Assembly: GCF_004345705.1 (NCBI RefSeq)
Contig: NZ_SLWV01000004.1
Location: forward strand, 62,001-126,000
Direction of reading: 5' to 3'
DNA from: Marinisporobacter balticus
Lineage (GTDB): Bacteria > Bacillota > Clostridia > Peptostreptococcales > Thermotaleaceae
Length of the DNA stretch: 64,000 nucleotides
This document shows positions 41,739 through 52,638 of this stretch, piece by piece. The translations under genes and the position numbers were made by a program. How positions within the stretch are numbered: the first letter of the stretch is position 1; each line of letters starts with the position of its first letter. The notes below the pieces were generated by a model. It saw nothing but the letters and a program-made list of their open reading frames with translations. It was not told the origin of the DNA and did not search any database.

Positions 41739-43175
41739 TTGGATGATGGAAATATATTAATTTATGTTAAAATATATGATCATATTGCAAATAAGGTTGT
41801 TTTAGAACCAATGCCACAATTAATTAAAAGGATGGTTGCGTCTCAAATACCTATATCTTTTGAAATAGAAGCTTTAAAGGCGCAAAGTATTATAGCAAGA
41901 ACCTTTATCATTAGAAATATGAAATTCTTTGGAGGAAAAGGATGTTCAGTACATCCGGAGGCAGATATATGCACAGATGGACATTGTGGGAAATTTATGA
42001 CCGAAGAAGTGTTTCAGAAAAAATGGAGATCTGAATTTAAAAAGAATTGGGAAAAACTTGACAAAGCTGTAAATGAAACAGAAGGAAAGATTATTACAAT
42101 GAAGAATAAACCCATAGATGCGAGATTCCATCATACTTGTGGAGGCGCTACGGAAAATTCTGAAAATATAGAGGGAAATAAAACCTTGTACCTAAGAAAA
42201 GTACTGTGTGAGTATTGTAGAAATTCTCCCTATTATAAACATTCTTTGAAAATGACATTGGAAGAAATAGAAGAAAAATTGAATATTAAAATCCTTGAAT
42301 CATCTCCGCTAAAAGGACCTGATATTGACGGAATTATAGAAGATGTTGAAAGGGATGATGAAGGAAGAATCGTTAGTGTGAAAATAGGTGGAAAAAAATT
42401 AAAAGGAACAGAAATAATGAAATTATTGGGGTTAAACTCAACAAGATTTGGATGGAAGCCTATTACATTTCAAATTGAAATGCAGGGAAAAGGGGAAGGT
42501 TTAGGACTTTGCCAATATGGCGCGAATACCATGGCTTTAGAAGGAAAAAATGCGGAAGAAATTTTGAATTATTATTTTACAGGGATACAAATTAAAGAAT
42601 TTGATAGACCTAGTATAAAAAAGCCTTTAGCGGGGAAAATAATAGTAATTGATGCAGGGCATGGTGGTAATAATACAGAAGATGCAACAGGACCTACTGG
42701 GCTCAGAGAGAAAGATGTAAATCTATCTATATCTTTAAAATTAGCACAACTTTTACGAAATGCTGGCGCGCAAGTTTATGAAACAAGAACAAAAGATACG
42801 TATGTTTCCCTTAGCAAAAGAGCAAATTTAGCGCATGAAGTAAAACCCCATTTCTTCTTAAGCATACATCAAAATTTCTTTTCAAATCCAAACATATCAG
42901 GAAGTGAGATTTATCATTATAGAGGAGATAAAGAAGGTGAAAACTTAGCAAATATTATTTTAGAAGAATTATGGAATGCATTAGGGACTGCTCGAAGAGG
43001 TACAAAAGTTGCAAATTTCTATTTGTTTAGAGAAGTAAGAAGTAGTGTGTTGCAGATTGAAGTTGCTTATATCACGAATCCTGATGAAGAGGAAAAATTG
43101 AGAGATGAAAAATTTAAAGATCAAGCAACAGAAGCTATTGCAAATGCATTGATAAGATACTATCGTTATGGATAG
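41739..43175 (+). CDS. SpoIID-domain / N-acetylmuramoyl-L-alanine amidase fusion
   Basis: 478 residues from a TTG at 41739, after AAAGGAGGGTAACAAA. The N-terminal SpoIID/LytB domain has EALKAQSIIARTFIIRN and HHTCGGATENSENIEG, and ends GEGLGLCQYGANTMA. The C-terminal Amidase_3 domain begins IIVIDAGHGGNNTEDA (zinc His), with SIHQNFFSNPNISG and LQIEVAYITNPDEE (Glu). It would cleave glycan strands and stem peptides. No signal peptide or membrane anchor is visible, which is unusual for a wall hydrolase. It lies just after yabG and may act in engulfment or late mother-cell lysis (inference). Confidence 0.9.
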   Translation: MDDGNILIYVKIYDHIANKVVLEPMPQLIKRMVASQIPISFEIEALKAQSIIARTFIIRNMKFFGGKGCSVHPEADICTDGHCGKFMTEEVFQKKWRSEFKKNWEKLDKAVNETEGKIITMKNKPIDARFHHTCGGATENSENIEGNKTLYLRKVLCEYCRNSPYYKHSLKMTLEEIEEKLNIKILESSPLKGPDIDGIIEDVERDDEGRIVSVKIGGKKLKGTEIMKLLGLNSTRFGWKPITFQIEMQGKGEGLGLCQYGANTMALEGKNAEEILNYYFTGIQIKEFDRPSIKKPLAGKIIVIDAGHGGNNTEDATGPTGLREKDVNLSISLKLAQLLRNAGAQVYETRTKDTYVSLSKRANLAHEVKPHFFLSIHQNFFSNPNISGSEIYHYRGDKEGENLANIILEELWNALGTARRGTKVANFYLFREVRSSVLQIEVAYITNPDEEEKLRDEKFKDQATEAIANALIRYYRYG

Positions 43176-43228
43176 ACAATAGAAAAATTTATATGCAAAT
43201 GTTTTCCTTGTGGATTTTTCAAGATTTA

Positions 43229-43300
43229 TTGACAAGATTGTATATACATTGTATAATAATAGGTCATATATTTGACAATTGTTTTACTATGTGGTATGAT
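43229..43300 (+). promoter_or_regulatory. Two tandem sigma-A promoters of veg
   Basis: Promoter one: TTGACA (43229-43234), 17 bp, TATAAT (43252-43257), a perfect consensus. Promoter two: TTGACA (43272-43277), 17 bp, TATGAT (43295-43300). veg is likewise driven by very strong promoters in Bacillus. Confidence 0.9.
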
Positions 43301-43331
43301 TAGGGTGTATACTTTGAAAGAAGGTGATTCA

Positions 43332-43598
43332 GTGGCTAAAAATAATGATTTAGCTCAAATCAGAAGAGATGTGGAACACCTTGTTGGAGAAAAGGTTAGA
43401 TTAAAAGCCAACAAAGGAAGAAAGAAGATATCCGTGAAGGAAGGTATTCTTGAAAAAACTTACCCTAACATCTTTGTGGTATGCATTGACGGGGGATACA
43501 ATACGGTAAGAAGAGTATCCTACAGCTATTCAGATATACTTACAGAAACAGTTGAAATTACTTTGTGTGATAATGAAAAGAAAATCCAAGCTAGTTAG
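43332..43598 (+). CDS. veg: Veg protein
   Basis: 88 residues from the GTG at 43332, after AAGGTGATTCA. The family pattern is DLAQIRRDVEHLVGEKVRLKANKGRKK, then GILEKTYPNIFVVCID and RRVSYSYSDILTETVEI. Veg is a small conserved Firmicute protein, linked in Bacillus to biofilm gene control. Its position after yabG matches Bacillus order, which supports the yabG assignment. Confidence 0.94.
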   Translation: MAKNNDLAQIRRDVEHLVGEKVRLKANKGRKKISVKEGILEKTYPNIFVVCIDGGYNTVRRVSYSYSDILTETVEITLCDNEKKIQAS

Positions 43599-43604
43599 AT
43601 TTGT

Positions 43605-43640
43605 AACCACATAGCATCCGCTAAGTGGTTGTTTTTTTAA
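43605..43640 (+). terminator. Terminator after veg
   Basis: AACCAC (43605-43610) pairs with GTGGTT (43625-43630), with an inner TAGC/GCTA pair, then eight Ts. Confidence 0.9.
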
Positions 43641-43786
43641 AAAAGAAGAAAAAGACACGCTAAATATTTATGCAGGTTGAAATAGAAGTATATTCCATAA
43701 ACAAAAAAAGAGGATTGATAGGGAAAAATGTCGAAATAAGAAGAAAAATGTTAAAACTTTTAAAAATTATAAGGAGGCGGTCAAAA

Positions 43787-45802
43787 TTGAAAAAACATGA
43801 AAAAATTAAAATGGGAATAGGAGCAAAATTAGCCATAGCCTTTATTTTATTAATAGCTATTCCGCTATGTGTATTAGGTATTAGTTCCTATGAAAAATCT
43901 GTTAAAATTATGGAAACCAACTTAAAAACATCATCCCTTCAATTGACGTATGAGATAAAAGATTCTATTAACAATTTGATGAAAGGATTTGAAGAAAGTA
44001 CGATACAAATGTCTGACGAAGCAAATGTGCAGCAAGCAATAGCAACAGAAGATAGCGTGCAGTGGATGATGAAAAGTTTTCAAAGCTTTATAAAAGCACA
44101 TCCAGATGCGGAATCTATTTATTTGGGAACGGAAAATAAAGATATGTTTATTTTTCCTAATGCACAATTTGATGAGGGGTATGACCCTACACAGAGACCA
44201 TGGTATCAGGATGCTGTGGGGAAAAATGATTTAATATGGACAGATCCGTACATAGATGCTACTACAGGAAAACAAATTATAACAGTGGCGAAACCCGTAT
44301 ATAATTCTTTTAATGGAAATGAATTTGTAGGCGTTTTAGCTGTAGATATTTCTTTGGAAACTTTAGCAGAAAAGGTAAATGCTATTCAAATTGGAAAAAG
44401 AGGTTATCCTGTTGTTTTAGATAGAAGTTTAAATATCATGACCCATAAAAATAAAGAACTTATTGGAAAACCGACAGGTGTTAAAGAACTAGATGAAGCA
44501 GTAAAAGAAAAAAATGAAGGGGTTATAGATTATAAAAGAGAAGAAAATGGGAAAATGGAACAGAAGTTTGCGGCATTTACAAAATTAGAGAAATTAGGAT
44601 GGACGGTTTTTTCAGCTATCTATGTAGATGAAATTAAAGAAGATTTAGATGGTTTGCTTTGGAATACTTTACTCATAGGAATAATTTCGTTATTAATTGC
44701 CTTATTTATTTCATACCTATTTTCTAAAGGATTAACGAAACATATAAAACTACTCCTAGTAGATATGGAGAGAATAAAAGATGGAGACCTTACGATACTT
44801 TCTGATATCAAATCAAAGGATGAGATAGGAAAATTAGGAGAAGGCTTCAATGCTATGATTGATGAGGTTGGCAAGCTTGTGAAGAATGTACAAACAGCTT
44901 CGAGAGAAGTTAGTGCATCAGCTGAGAATTTAGCAGCAACTTCTGAAGAAACAAGTGCATCGGCTGAAGAAGTGGCTAAGACAGTTGAAGAAATTGCAAA
45001 AGGTGCAACGGAGCAAGCAGCTGATGCAGAAAAGGGAGCGATGCTTACCGCTAGGCTTTCAAATAAATTTGTTGAACTAAACAACAATACGAAAGAGATG
45101 TTAAGCTCAGCAAATGAAGTAATGGAAGCAAATTTAGATGGGATAAAAGTGATTGGAGATTTGAAGAATAAAACAAAATTAAATAGTGATGCTACGGAAA
45201 AGATTGAAGGTGCAATAACAGAACTAGATAGCAAAACCAAATATATAGGTGGTATATTAGATACCATTGCTTCAATCGCAGAACAAACAAATTTACTGGC
45301 GTTAAACGCATCCATAGAAGCAGCTCGAGCTGGAGAACATGGAAAAGGATTTGCTGTTGTTGCTGATGAGATAAGAAAGCTTGCAGAAGGCTCAAGAGAA
45401 GCAGCGGATGAAATTAAGGAAATTGTTATAAATATTCAAAATGATAGTAATAATACTGTGCAGGCTATGGGAGAAGTGAAGGAAAGATCAAGAGAACAAG
45501 CCTATGCAGTGAATGAGGTAAATGTTTCTTTTGATACAATCTCTAAATCTATAGATCATATTGCAGGAAAAATTGAATCTATTAGTGAATATGTGAATGA
45601 ATTGAACAAGGATAAGGACGCGATTGTAGGCGCCATTGAAAATATATCAGCTGTATCAGAAGAAACGGCTGCAGCATCCGAAGAAGTAAGTGCATCCATG
45701 CAGCAGCAATCTATGGCTGTTGAAGAAGTTGCAAATGCATCTAATAAACTAAATGATCTTGCTTTAAAATTAAACAATGAAATAAGTAGATTTAAAATCT
45801 AG
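43787..45802 (+). CDS. Methyl-accepting chemotaxis protein with Cache sensor
   Basis: 671 residues from a TTG at 43787, chosen for AAGGAGGCGGTCAAAA. The frame is open further upstream but without a ribosome binding site. TM1 ([18 protein letters not shown]) is followed by a double-Cache sensor with [11 protein letters not shown] and [21 protein letters not shown]2 ([19 protein letters not shown]), HAMP and the signalling tip [21 protein letters not shown] come next. Cache domains of this type usually bind amino acids or carboxylates. It is monocistronic. Confidence 0.94.
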   Translation: MKKHEKIKMGIGAKLAIAFILLIAIPLCVLGISSYEKSVKIMETNLKTSSLQLTYEIKDSINNLMKGFEESTIQMSDEANVQQAIATEDSVQWMMKSFQSFIKAHPDAESIYLGTENKDMFIFPNAQFDEGYDPTQRPWYQDAVGKNDLIWTDPYIDATTGKQIITVAKPVYNSFNGNEFVGVLAVDISLETLAEKVNAIQIGKRGYPVVLDRSLNIMTHKNKELIGKPTGVKELDEAVKEKNEGVIDYKREENGKMEQKFAAFTKLEKLGWTVFSAIYVDEIKEDLDGLLWNTLLIGIISLLIALFISYLFSKGLTKHIKLLLVDMERIKDGDLTILSDIKSKDEIGKLGEGFNAMIDEVGKLVKNVQTASREVSASAENLAATSEETSASAEEVAKTVEEIAKGATEQAADAEKGAMLTARLSNKFVELNNNTKEMLSSANEVMEANLDGIKVIGDLKNKTKLNSDATEKIEGAITELDSKTKYIGGILDTIASIAEQTNLLALNASIEAARAGEHGKGFAVVADEIRKLAEGSREAADEIKEIVINIQNDSNNTVQAMGEVKERSREQAYAVNEVNVSFDTISKSIDHIAGKIESISEYVNELNKDKDAIVGAIENISAVSEETAAASEEVSASMQQQSMAVEEVANASNKLNDLALKLNNEISRFKI

Positions 45803-45840
45803 GCATAAGAAAAAATAGTTCAGATAATAAAAAAGAAATA

Positions 45841-45910
45841 AAGCATAAGTTTTAGTCTTTTGTGTAACTGCGTATGCAATTATACATAGATTAAAACTTA
45901 TGCTTTTTTG
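45841..45910 (+). terminator. Long hairpin terminator after the chemoreceptor gene
   Basis: AAGCATAAGTTTTA (45841-45854) pairs with 45892-45905, and an inner TGTGTAA/TTATACA helix sits in the 37-nt loop. TTTTTTG follows. From here to 46100 no gene is visible. Confidence 0.85.
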
Positions 45911-46110
45911 AGCAATTAAAATAAATATATTTGCGCAAATATGAATACATATGCAAATGATACAATAAGAAAAATGCATAAATATAATAAAAACTCAAAG
46001 AAAATATTCCACGTATTTATGATTAGTAAACGAAAAAGAAAAAGTTCCCACTTGATATCATTAAAAGAGTGAAAAACTAAAAAAACAAGGAAATAAAAAC
46101 AAAATACTAT

Positions 46111-46169
46111 GAATAAATATTTAAAAAAAAGAATAAATATGTTGAATAAATATAAAATCCTGTTATAAT
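46111..46169 (+). promoter_or_regulatory. arg operon promoter with three ARG-box-like repeats
   Basis: The 10-mer GAATAAATAT occurs at 46111-46120, 46131-46140 and 46144-46153. It matches the half of an ARG box bound by ArgR/AhrC. The third copy overlaps the -35 (TTGAAT, 46142-46147), and -10 TATAAT is at 46164-46169. Arginine-bound ArgR would block this promoter. Confidence 0.82.
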
Positions 46170-46204
46170 ATATTTATAATAATAATTCAGAGGAGGATAA
46201 GGAA

Positions 46205-47431
46205 ATGAAAAAAGAAAAAGTAGTATTAGCATATTCTGGAGGATTAGATACCTCTGTGATTCTTACATGGTTAAAAGAAACTTATGGGGTAGAGGTTATT
46301 GCAGTATGTGTGAATGTTGGTCAAGAAGAAGATTATGATGAAGTGAAAAAGAAAGCACTAGCTACGGGAGCTACAAGCGCTTATGTTGTTGATGTAGTAG
46401 AAGAATTTATCACAGATTATGTTTTTCCAACGCTTAAAGCATCTGCTGTATACGAAGACGATTATCTATTAGGAACATCTTTTGCTAGACCGTTAATTGC
46501 AAAAAAATTGGTAGAAATAGCAGAAAAAGAAGGGGCTGTTGGTATTGCGCATGGTGCTACAGGCAAAGGAAACGATCAAGTACGTTTTGAAGCAACCATT
46601 AAAGCATTAAATCCACATTTAAAGATTATTGCACCCTGGAGAATATGGGATTTAAAATCTAGAGAAGATTGTATTGAATATGCGAAGAAACATAATATTC
46701 CAATAGCGGTTACAAAAGAAAAGATTTATAGTAGAGATCAAAATATCTGGCATATTAGTCATGAGGGTGGAAATCTTGAAGATCCATGGAATGAACATGA
46801 TGAGAGCATATATATGATGAGTGTTTCACCTAAAAATGCACCAGATATGCCAGAATTTGTTGAAATCGAATTTGAAAAAGGAATACCCGTAAAGGTAAAC
46901 GGGGAAGAATATAATCCAGTAGAAATGGTAAATTTATTAAACAAATTGGCTGGAAAAAATGGTGTGGGTACCATTGACATTATTGAAAATAGATTAGTGG
47001 GAATGAAATCACGTGGTATTTATGAAACGCCAGGAGGAACAATACTTTTTAAAGCACATAATTCCTTAGAAAAATTAACATTAGATAGAGATACGTTAAG
47101 CTTTAAAAAGACAGTAGCGCAAAAATATGCCCAATTAGTTTATGATGGATTATGGTATACACCACTTAGAGAGGCGCTTTCTAAATTTGTAGACAGCACT
47201 CAAGAATGTGTAACAGGAAAAGTGAAAATGAAACTTTATAAAGGAAATTGTACAGCTGTTGCAACAGATTCACCATTCTCATTATATAACGAAGAATTTG
47301 TTACATTTGGAGAAGATGATGTGTATAATCAAAAAGATGCAGAAGGATTTATCAATTTGTTTGCATTGCCATTAACCATTCGTGCAATTATGAATGAGAA
47401 AAAAGCAAAGAAGGAGCAAGATACAATATGA
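46205..47431 (+). CDS. argG: Argininosuccinate synthase
   Basis: 408 residues, standard length. ATP-binding motif [16 protein letters not shown] at the N-terminus, [14 protein letters not shown] in the middle and [17 protein letters not shown] later. It joins citrulline and aspartate. First gene of argGHF, start after AGAGGAGGATAAGGAA. Confidence 0.97.
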   Translation: MKKEKVVLAYSGGLDTSVILTWLKETYGVEVIAVCVNVGQEEDYDEVKKKALATGATSAYVVDVVEEFITDYVFPTLKASAVYEDDYLLGTSFARPLIAKKLVEIAEKEGAVGIAHGATGKGNDQVRFEATIKALNPHLKIIAPWRIWDLKSREDCIEYAKKHNIPIAVTKEKIYSRDQNIWHISHEGGNLEDPWNEHDESIYMMSVSPKNAPDMPEFVEIEFEKGIPVKVNGEEYNPVEMVNLLNKLAGKNGVGTIDIIENRLVGMKSRGIYETPGGTILFKAHNSLEKLTLDRDTLSFKKTVAQKYAQLVYDGLWYTPLREALSKFVDSTQECVTGKVKMKLYKGNCTAVATDSPFSLYNEEFVTFGEDDVYNQKDAEGFINLFALPLTIRAIMNEKKAKKEQDTI

Positions 47432-48801
47432 AGCTATGGGGAGGGCGTTTTGAAAAAAGCACAGCATCGATTGTAGACCAATTCAATGCGTCTATTGTAT
47501 TTGATCAAAAACTTTATAAGCATGATATCATGGGCAGCATTGCTCATGCAAAAATGCTTGGTCAATCTAATATTATTACAAAAGAAGAAAGTCAAAAGAT
47601 TATACAAGGACTTATTGAGATTTTAAAAGATATTGAAGATGGAAAAGTAGCATTTGAAATAGGCTTAGAAGATATTCATATGAATATTGAAAAATTGCTC
47701 ACAGATAGAATTGGAGAAGTAGGGAAAAAGCTGCATACAGCAAGAAGTAGAAATGATCAGATAGCAGTAGATATAAGACTTTTTCTTCGTGACGAAATAA
47801 AGGAAATTTGTGAAAAATTAAAGACGTTGTTAGGAACTTTTGTAGTGATTTCTGAAGCGCATATAGAAACGGTTATGCCAGGATATACACACCTTCAAAG
47901 AGCACAGCCAATTACTTTAGGATATCACATAATGGCTTATTTTCAAATGTTTAAAAGAGATTATGATAGACTTGAGGATTGCTATAAAAGAGTAAATGTA
48001 ATGCCGCTAGGGGCAGGGGCTTTAGCAGGAACCACTTATGCTACAGATAGAGAATTTTTAAAAGAAACATTAGGTTTTTCTGAAATCTGCGAAAATTCTT
48101 TAGATGCAGTAAGTGATCGGGATTTTGTGATTGAATTTATCAGTGGCGCATCTATGATTATGATGCATTTAAGTCGATTTTGTGAAGAATTGATTCTTTG
48201 GAATTCTGCTGAATTTAATTTTATTGAAATGGATGATAGCTATAGTACAGGAAGTAGCATTATGCCTCAAAAGAAAAATCCAGATGTAGCAGAATTGATT
48301 CGTGGGAAAACAGGAAGAATCTATGGAAATCTTTTTAATATACTTACCCTTATGAAAGGTTTACCGTTGGCTTATAACAAAGATATGCAGGAGGATAAAC
48401 CCCCTCTATTTGATACAGTTGAAAATGTAAAGGTTTGTTTAGAGATTTTCAATGAGATGGTAAAGACAATGAAAATAAAGAAAGAAAATATGAAAAAAGC
48501 AACGAAAGAAGGATTCATGAATGCTACGGATGTGGCGGATTATCTTGTGAAAAAAGGGATGGCTTTTAGAAGTGCCCATGAAGTAGTGGGAAAAATGGTC
48601 CTTTATTGTATTCAAAAAGGTAAAGGAATTGATGATTTAACACTAGAGGAGTTCAAAATTTTTTCGAATATACTCACTGAAGATATCCTGGATGCAATAA
48701 AGATAGAAAGTTGTATTGCATCGAAAATATCACAAGGATCTACAGCTAAAGGAAGTATTGAAAAGATGATTAAATCGGCAAAGGATTTTTTAAATATTTA
48801 A
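47428..48801 (+). CDS. argH: Argininosuccinate lyase
   Basis: 457 residues. The fumarase-family signature [12 protein letters not shown] holds the catalytic Ser. N-terminal [19 protein letters not shown] and [15 protein letters not shown] are typical. It splits argininosuccinate into arginine and fumarate. Its ATG overlaps the argG stop by four bases. Confidence 0.97.
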   Translation: MKLWGGRFEKSTASIVDQFNASIVFDQKLYKHDIMGSIAHAKMLGQSNIITKEESQKIIQGLIEILKDIEDGKVAFEIGLEDIHMNIEKLLTDRIGEVGKKLHTARSRNDQIAVDIRLFLRDEIKEICEKLKTLLGTFVVISEAHIETVMPGYTHLQRAQPITLGYHIMAYFQMFKRDYDRLEDCYKRVNVMPLGAGALAGTTYATDREFLKETLGFSEICENSLDAVSDRDFVIEFISGASMIMMHLSRFCEELILWNSAEFNFIEMDDSYSTGSSIMPQKKNPDVAELIRGKTGRIYGNLFNILTLMKGLPLAYNKDMQEDKPPLFDTVENVKVCLEIFNEMVKTMKIKKENMKKATKEGFMNATDVADYLVKKGMAFRSAHEVVGKMVLYCIQKGKGIDDLTLEEFKIFSNILTEDILDAIKIESCIASKISQGSTAKGSIEKMIKSAKDFLNI

Positions 48802-48823
48802 ACCCATACAAGGAGGTGTATAT

Positions 48824-49816
48824 ATGGCAATCAATCTAAAAGGGAGAAACTTTTTGACATTAAAAGATTTTACACAAAAGGAAATACAGTATCTTTTAAC
48901 CCTATCGAAGGATTTAAAGAATAAAAAAAGAATAGGGGGAAAGGAAAAATTATTACAAGGAAAAAATGTTTTATTACTATTTGAAAAAGAATCTACAAGA
49001 ACAAGATGTTCTTTTGAAGTTGGAGCAATGGATGAAGGTGCAGGGGCTACATTTTTAGGAATGAATGATAGTCATATAGGGAAAAAAGAATCTATAGAGG
49101 ATACGGCAAAAGTATTGGGTCGTATGTATGATGGGATAGAGTTTAGAGGTTTTAAGCAAGAAACAGTAGAAGATTTGGCGAAATATGCAGGGGTACCTGT
49201 ATGGAATGGACTTACAGATGCATATCATCCAACACAAATATTAGCAGATTTCTTAACAATGATGGAACATGTAGATAAACCCCTTAATAAAATAAAATTT
49301 GTATATGTTGGAGATGCAAGAAATAATATGGGTAATTCTTTGATGATTGGCGCTGCTAAGATGGGAATGAATTTTGTTGCATTAGCACCGAAGGAATTAT
49401 TCCCAGAAGAAAAATTAGTAGAAGAGATGAAAATAGTTGCAAAAGAAACAGGTGCTACTATTACGTTGACAGAAGATATAGAAGGCGTAGAGGGTGCAGA
49501 TATAGTTTATACAGATGTATGGGTATCTATGGGAGAAGAAGAACAATTTGAAGCAAGGATTAAACAACTCCTTCCCTATCAAGTGAATATGGATATGATC
49601 CATAAAACAAATAATCCAGATATGATTTTTATGCACTGTTTACCAGCCTTTCATGATTTAGAAACGAAGGCAGGAAAAGCAGTATTTGAAAAATTTGGAT
49701 TAAAGGAAATGGAAGTAACGGATGAAGTATTTAAGAGCAAATATTCCGTAGTCTTTGACCAAGCTGAAAATAGATTGCATACCATAAAAGCAATAATGGT
49801 TGCTACCATTGCTTAA
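48824..49816 (+). CDS. argF: Ornithine carbamoyltransferase
   Basis: 330 residues. Carbamoyl-phosphate motif [23 protein letters not shown], and the ornithine loop MHCLPAFHD. It makes citrulline. The biosynthetic (argF) role is indicated by the argG-argH context and ARG boxes, rather than a deiminase-pathway arcB role. A terminator follows. Confidence 0.95.
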   Translation: MAINLKGRNFLTLKDFTQKEIQYLLTLSKDLKNKKRIGGKEKLLQGKNVLLLFEKESTRTRCSFEVGAMDEGAGATFLGMNDSHIGKKESIEDTAKVLGRMYDGIEFRGFKQETVEDLAKYAGVPVWNGLTDAYHPTQILADFLTMMEHVDKPLNKIKFVYVGDARNNMGNSLMIGAAKMGMNFVALAPKELFPEEKLVEEMKIVAKETGATITLTEDIEGVEGADIVYTDVWVSMGEEEQFEARIKQLLPYQVNMDMIHKTNNPDMIFMHCLPAFHDLETKAGKAVFEKFGLKEMEVTDEVFKSKYSVVFDQAENRLHTIKAIMVATIA

Positions 49817-49856
49817 AGACATAAAAGTACAAATAATGTTTTGGTTTTATATGAAT

Positions 49857-49897
49857 AAAAAAAGAAGTGAAAAAAATATTTTTCACTTCTTTTTTTA
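49857..49897 (+). terminator. Terminator of argGHF
   Basis: AAAGAAGTGAAAAA (49861-49874) pairs with 49879-49892, then more Ts. The following stretch to 50070 holds no clear gene. Confidence 0.92.
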
Positions 49898-50070
49898 TGT
49901 ATTACGGCATAAATATATATAAGTCAAATTTGAATCCATGGAGCATATATTTTGTCACTGGATAGTAGAAAGCATTTATCTAGTTTATGATCTTGAGATT
50001 AAATAAGAGATAGGAAACTAGATGAAAATAAATTGGATTGGCTGACGAAAAAAGAGGAGGAGGAAAGTCA

Positions 50071-51645
50071 ATGGCCGTTGAGGTAATGAGAGACTTACTG
50101 AAGATAGATCAAATTATAGGAGAAGGGGATACCCAAGCACTTGTAGAAGGTGAAATTCTTGTACCTGATGTTAAGCCGGATATTTCAAGAATACTATCTG
50201 TAGATGGGAATATAAACATTACGAGCAAAGAAGCTGTATCGGATAAAATCGTTGTGGATGGTGTAGTAAATTTCAAGATATTATATGTATCAGAGGTAGG
50301 AGATTATCCAATTTATAGTATGAATGCGAGTGCAGGATTTAGTCAAAATATTGATATAGCTGGTACTGTTCCGAATATGGACATTGATGTAGGAACAGAT
50401 ATAGAACATATTGACTTTGATATTATAAATGAGAGAAAAATTTCAGTAAAAACAGTAGTAAATCTTAGCGGAAAGAGTAGGGATGTCTCAAAAATAGAGG
50501 TATTAAGAGCGGTAGAAGGATTAGAAGATCTTCAGGTTTTAACAAACAGTATCTACTATAATGATATTGTAGGAAGCAATAAATCTGAAACCATTATAAG
50601 AGAAAGTTTTGAAATAGACGAAAACCTTCCAGAAATTGCTGAAATCTTAAAATGTGATGCCTTTGCAGTGGAAAAAGAAAAGCAGGTAACAGATGGAAAA
50701 GTTATTATAAATGGTATTGTTAAAACAAATACCCTTTATGTAGCAGATGATGATCGGAATTCTTTATTTTTATTGAAACATGAAATTCCTTTTACGCACT
50801 TTGTTGAAATTATAGGGACTATGAAGGATATGGACAGCAAGGTAACGCTCAAAGCAGATGAAGTATATACGGATGTGAAAGAAAATATAGATGGAGATCG
50901 GAAAATATTTGAAATAGAGGCAATGGTAAAAATAGATGCAACTGTAAGTGATGTAGAAGAGAAAAATGTTGTGGTAGATGCATATTCACCAAGTCACGGA
51001 TTAAAGATGGATAAAAAAGTAGTAGCCTTTTATAAAGGAGTGGGGAGAAATACATCAAATATGGTGGTAAAGGAAATGGTAGATATTCCCTCGAATCAGC
51101 CGCAGATTTTCAAAATATTTAGTGTAAATGCAAAACCAATCATTACAGATGCGAGTTTGGTTGAAGATAAAACTATTATAGAGGGAGTTATTGAAGCGGA
51201 TGTATTATATTTATCTAAAGATAAGGATCAGCAAGCACACAGTTTCCATCAAGAAATACCATTTAGACATTTTGTAGAGATTGATGGGGTAAGAGAGGGC
51301 ATGAAGACAGACGTAGATTTACATATAAATGATGTAGATTATAGCTTGATTAATCCTGAGCAAGTAGAGATTAAGGTAAATGTAGGAGCGAACTGTAATG
51401 CAAGTAAAAAAATAGAAATGGAAGTTTTGGTAGATGCAGAAGAATTGGATGAAGCGGTAGATTTGAGTGGACGACCAAGTATTACAATCTATTATGTTCA
51501 ACCAGGAGATACCCTTTGGAAGATTGCAAAAAGATATCATACGACTGTAGCCAATCTGGTTGAAACAAATACCATACAAAATCCAGATAAGCTTACATCA
51601 GGGGATCAGATTATTATTCAAAAAACATTTGAATATAAGTTTTAA
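50071..51645 (+). CDS. SipL-like spore coat morphogenetic protein (DUF3794/SPOCS plus LysM)
   Basis: 524 residues from the ATG at 50071, after GAGGAGGAGGAAAGTC. Three DUF3794 (SPOCS) repeats are seen, recognised by phrases such as KPDISRILSVDGN, VDGVVNFKILYV, VIINGIVKTNTLYV and PFRHFVEIDGV. A C-terminal LysM follows (YYVQPGDTLWKIAKRYHTT). The same domain order and nearly the same length are known for SipL of Clostridioides difficile, which binds SpoIVA to build the coat. Its neighbourhood (yabG, veg, ispE) also fits. Confidence 0.88.
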   Translation: MAVEVMRDLLKIDQIIGEGDTQALVEGEILVPDVKPDISRILSVDGNINITSKEAVSDKIVVDGVVNFKILYVSEVGDYPIYSMNASAGFSQNIDIAGTVPNMDIDVGTDIEHIDFDIINERKISVKTVVNLSGKSRDVSKIEVLRAVEGLEDLQVLTNSIYYNDIVGSNKSETIIRESFEIDENLPEIAEILKCDAFAVEKEKQVTDGKVIINGIVKTNTLYVADDDRNSLFLLKHEIPFTHFVEIIGTMKDMDSKVTLKADEVYTDVKENIDGDRKIFEIEAMVKIDATVSDVEEKNVVVDAYSPSHGLKMDKKVVAFYKGVGRNTSNMVVKEMVDIPSNQPQIFKIFSVNAKPIITDASLVEDKTIIEGVIEADVLYLSKDKDQQAHSFHQEIPFRHFVEIDGVREGMKTDVDLHINDVDYSLINPEQVEIKVNVGANCNASKKIEMEVLVDAEELDEAVDLSGRPSITIYYVQPGDTLWKIAKRYHTTVANLVETNTIQNPDKLTSGDQIIIQKTFEYKF

Positions 51646-51762
51646 GAAAGAGAGTCTGTGGGAAACCACTGACTTTTTTCTTAAATTAATATAATACATT
51701 GTACACAATTATATAACCAAAAATGATAAAATATAATGAAAGAAAGACAAGGGGTGAAACAA

Positions 51763-52638
51763 ATGAATGAAATAAAAGTACGAGGGAGAGCGAAGATAAA
51801 TCTTTCATTAGATGTTTTAAGAAGAAAAGAAGACGGATATCATGAAGTGAAGATGATTATGCAACAGATAGATTTATATGATGAAATACTATTAGAAAGT
51901 AGAGAAAATGGAATCCTATTAGAAACGAACTGCGAATTTATTCCAAACAATGAAGGGAATATTGCATATAAGGCAGCGAAGCTCATGATGGATACTTTTC
52001 ATATAGATAAAGGAATACAAATATATATCCATAAAAATATTCCTGTCGCAGCAGGTCTTGCAGGTGGAAGTACAGATGCAGCAGCTGTAATGATAGGATT
52101 AAATAAATTATGGAAAATTGGTGCTACAAAAAAAGAATTAATGGATTTAAGCATACAATTAGGCGCAGATGTTCCATTTTGTATATTGGAAGGCGCTGCG
52201 CTTGCAGAAGGGATTGGTGAAAAATTAACATCGATAGAAGGTCTTGATCAATGGGTGGTGCTTTGTAAACCTAATATAAGTGTTTCTACAGCAAGTGTAT
52301 ACAAAGCTTTAGATGTAAATCATATTGAGAAGCATCCAGAAACAGATAAAATATTAAAAGCATTAGAAAATAAAGATGTGCAAACAGTTGTAGAAAATTT
52401 ATGTAATGTTTTAGAACCTGTGACGGAGGGGATGCATCCTATCGTACGAGATATCAAAAGAAAAATGGTAGCCTATCATGCTTTAGGAAGTTTAATGAGT
52501 GGCAGTGGCCCTACTGTATTTGGTATATATAAGGATTATACCAAAGCGAAAAATGCTTATGAAAATTTGAGTAAGGTATATAATCAAATCTATCTTGTCA
52601 AAACTTATGATGGAAAGGACGGATATGCTAATGAATAG
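51763..52638 (+). CDS. ispE: 4-diphosphocytidyl-2-C-methyl-D-erythritol kinase
   Basis: 291 residues from the ATG at 51763, after AAGGGGTGAAACAA. GHMP kinase motif PVAAGLAGGSTDAAAVMIGL, N-terminal RAKINLSLDVLRRKEDGYHEV, and C-terminal LMSGSGPTVFGIY. Fourth step of the MEP isoprenoid pathway. Overlaps the GntR gene by 14 bp. Confidence 0.96.
   Translation: MNEIKVRGRAKINLSLDVLRRKEDGYHEVKMIMQQIDLYDEILLESRENGILLETNCEFIPNNEGNIAYKAAKLMMDTFHIDKGIQIYIHKNIPVAAGLAGGSTDAAAVMIGLNKLWKIGATKKELMDLSIQLGADVPFCILEGAALAEGIGEKLTSIEGLDQWVVLCKPNISVSTASVYKALDVNHIEKHPETDKILKALENKDVQTVVENLCNVLEPVTEGMHPIVRDIKRKMVAYHALGSLMSGSGPTVFGIYKDYTKAKNAYENLSKVYNQIYLVKTYDGKDGYANE

Noticed and set aside
44620..45315. 231-codon ORF antisense to the chemoreceptor
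   Set aside because: A shadow of the low-complexity Ala/Ser/Glu-rich signalling domain. No start signals.
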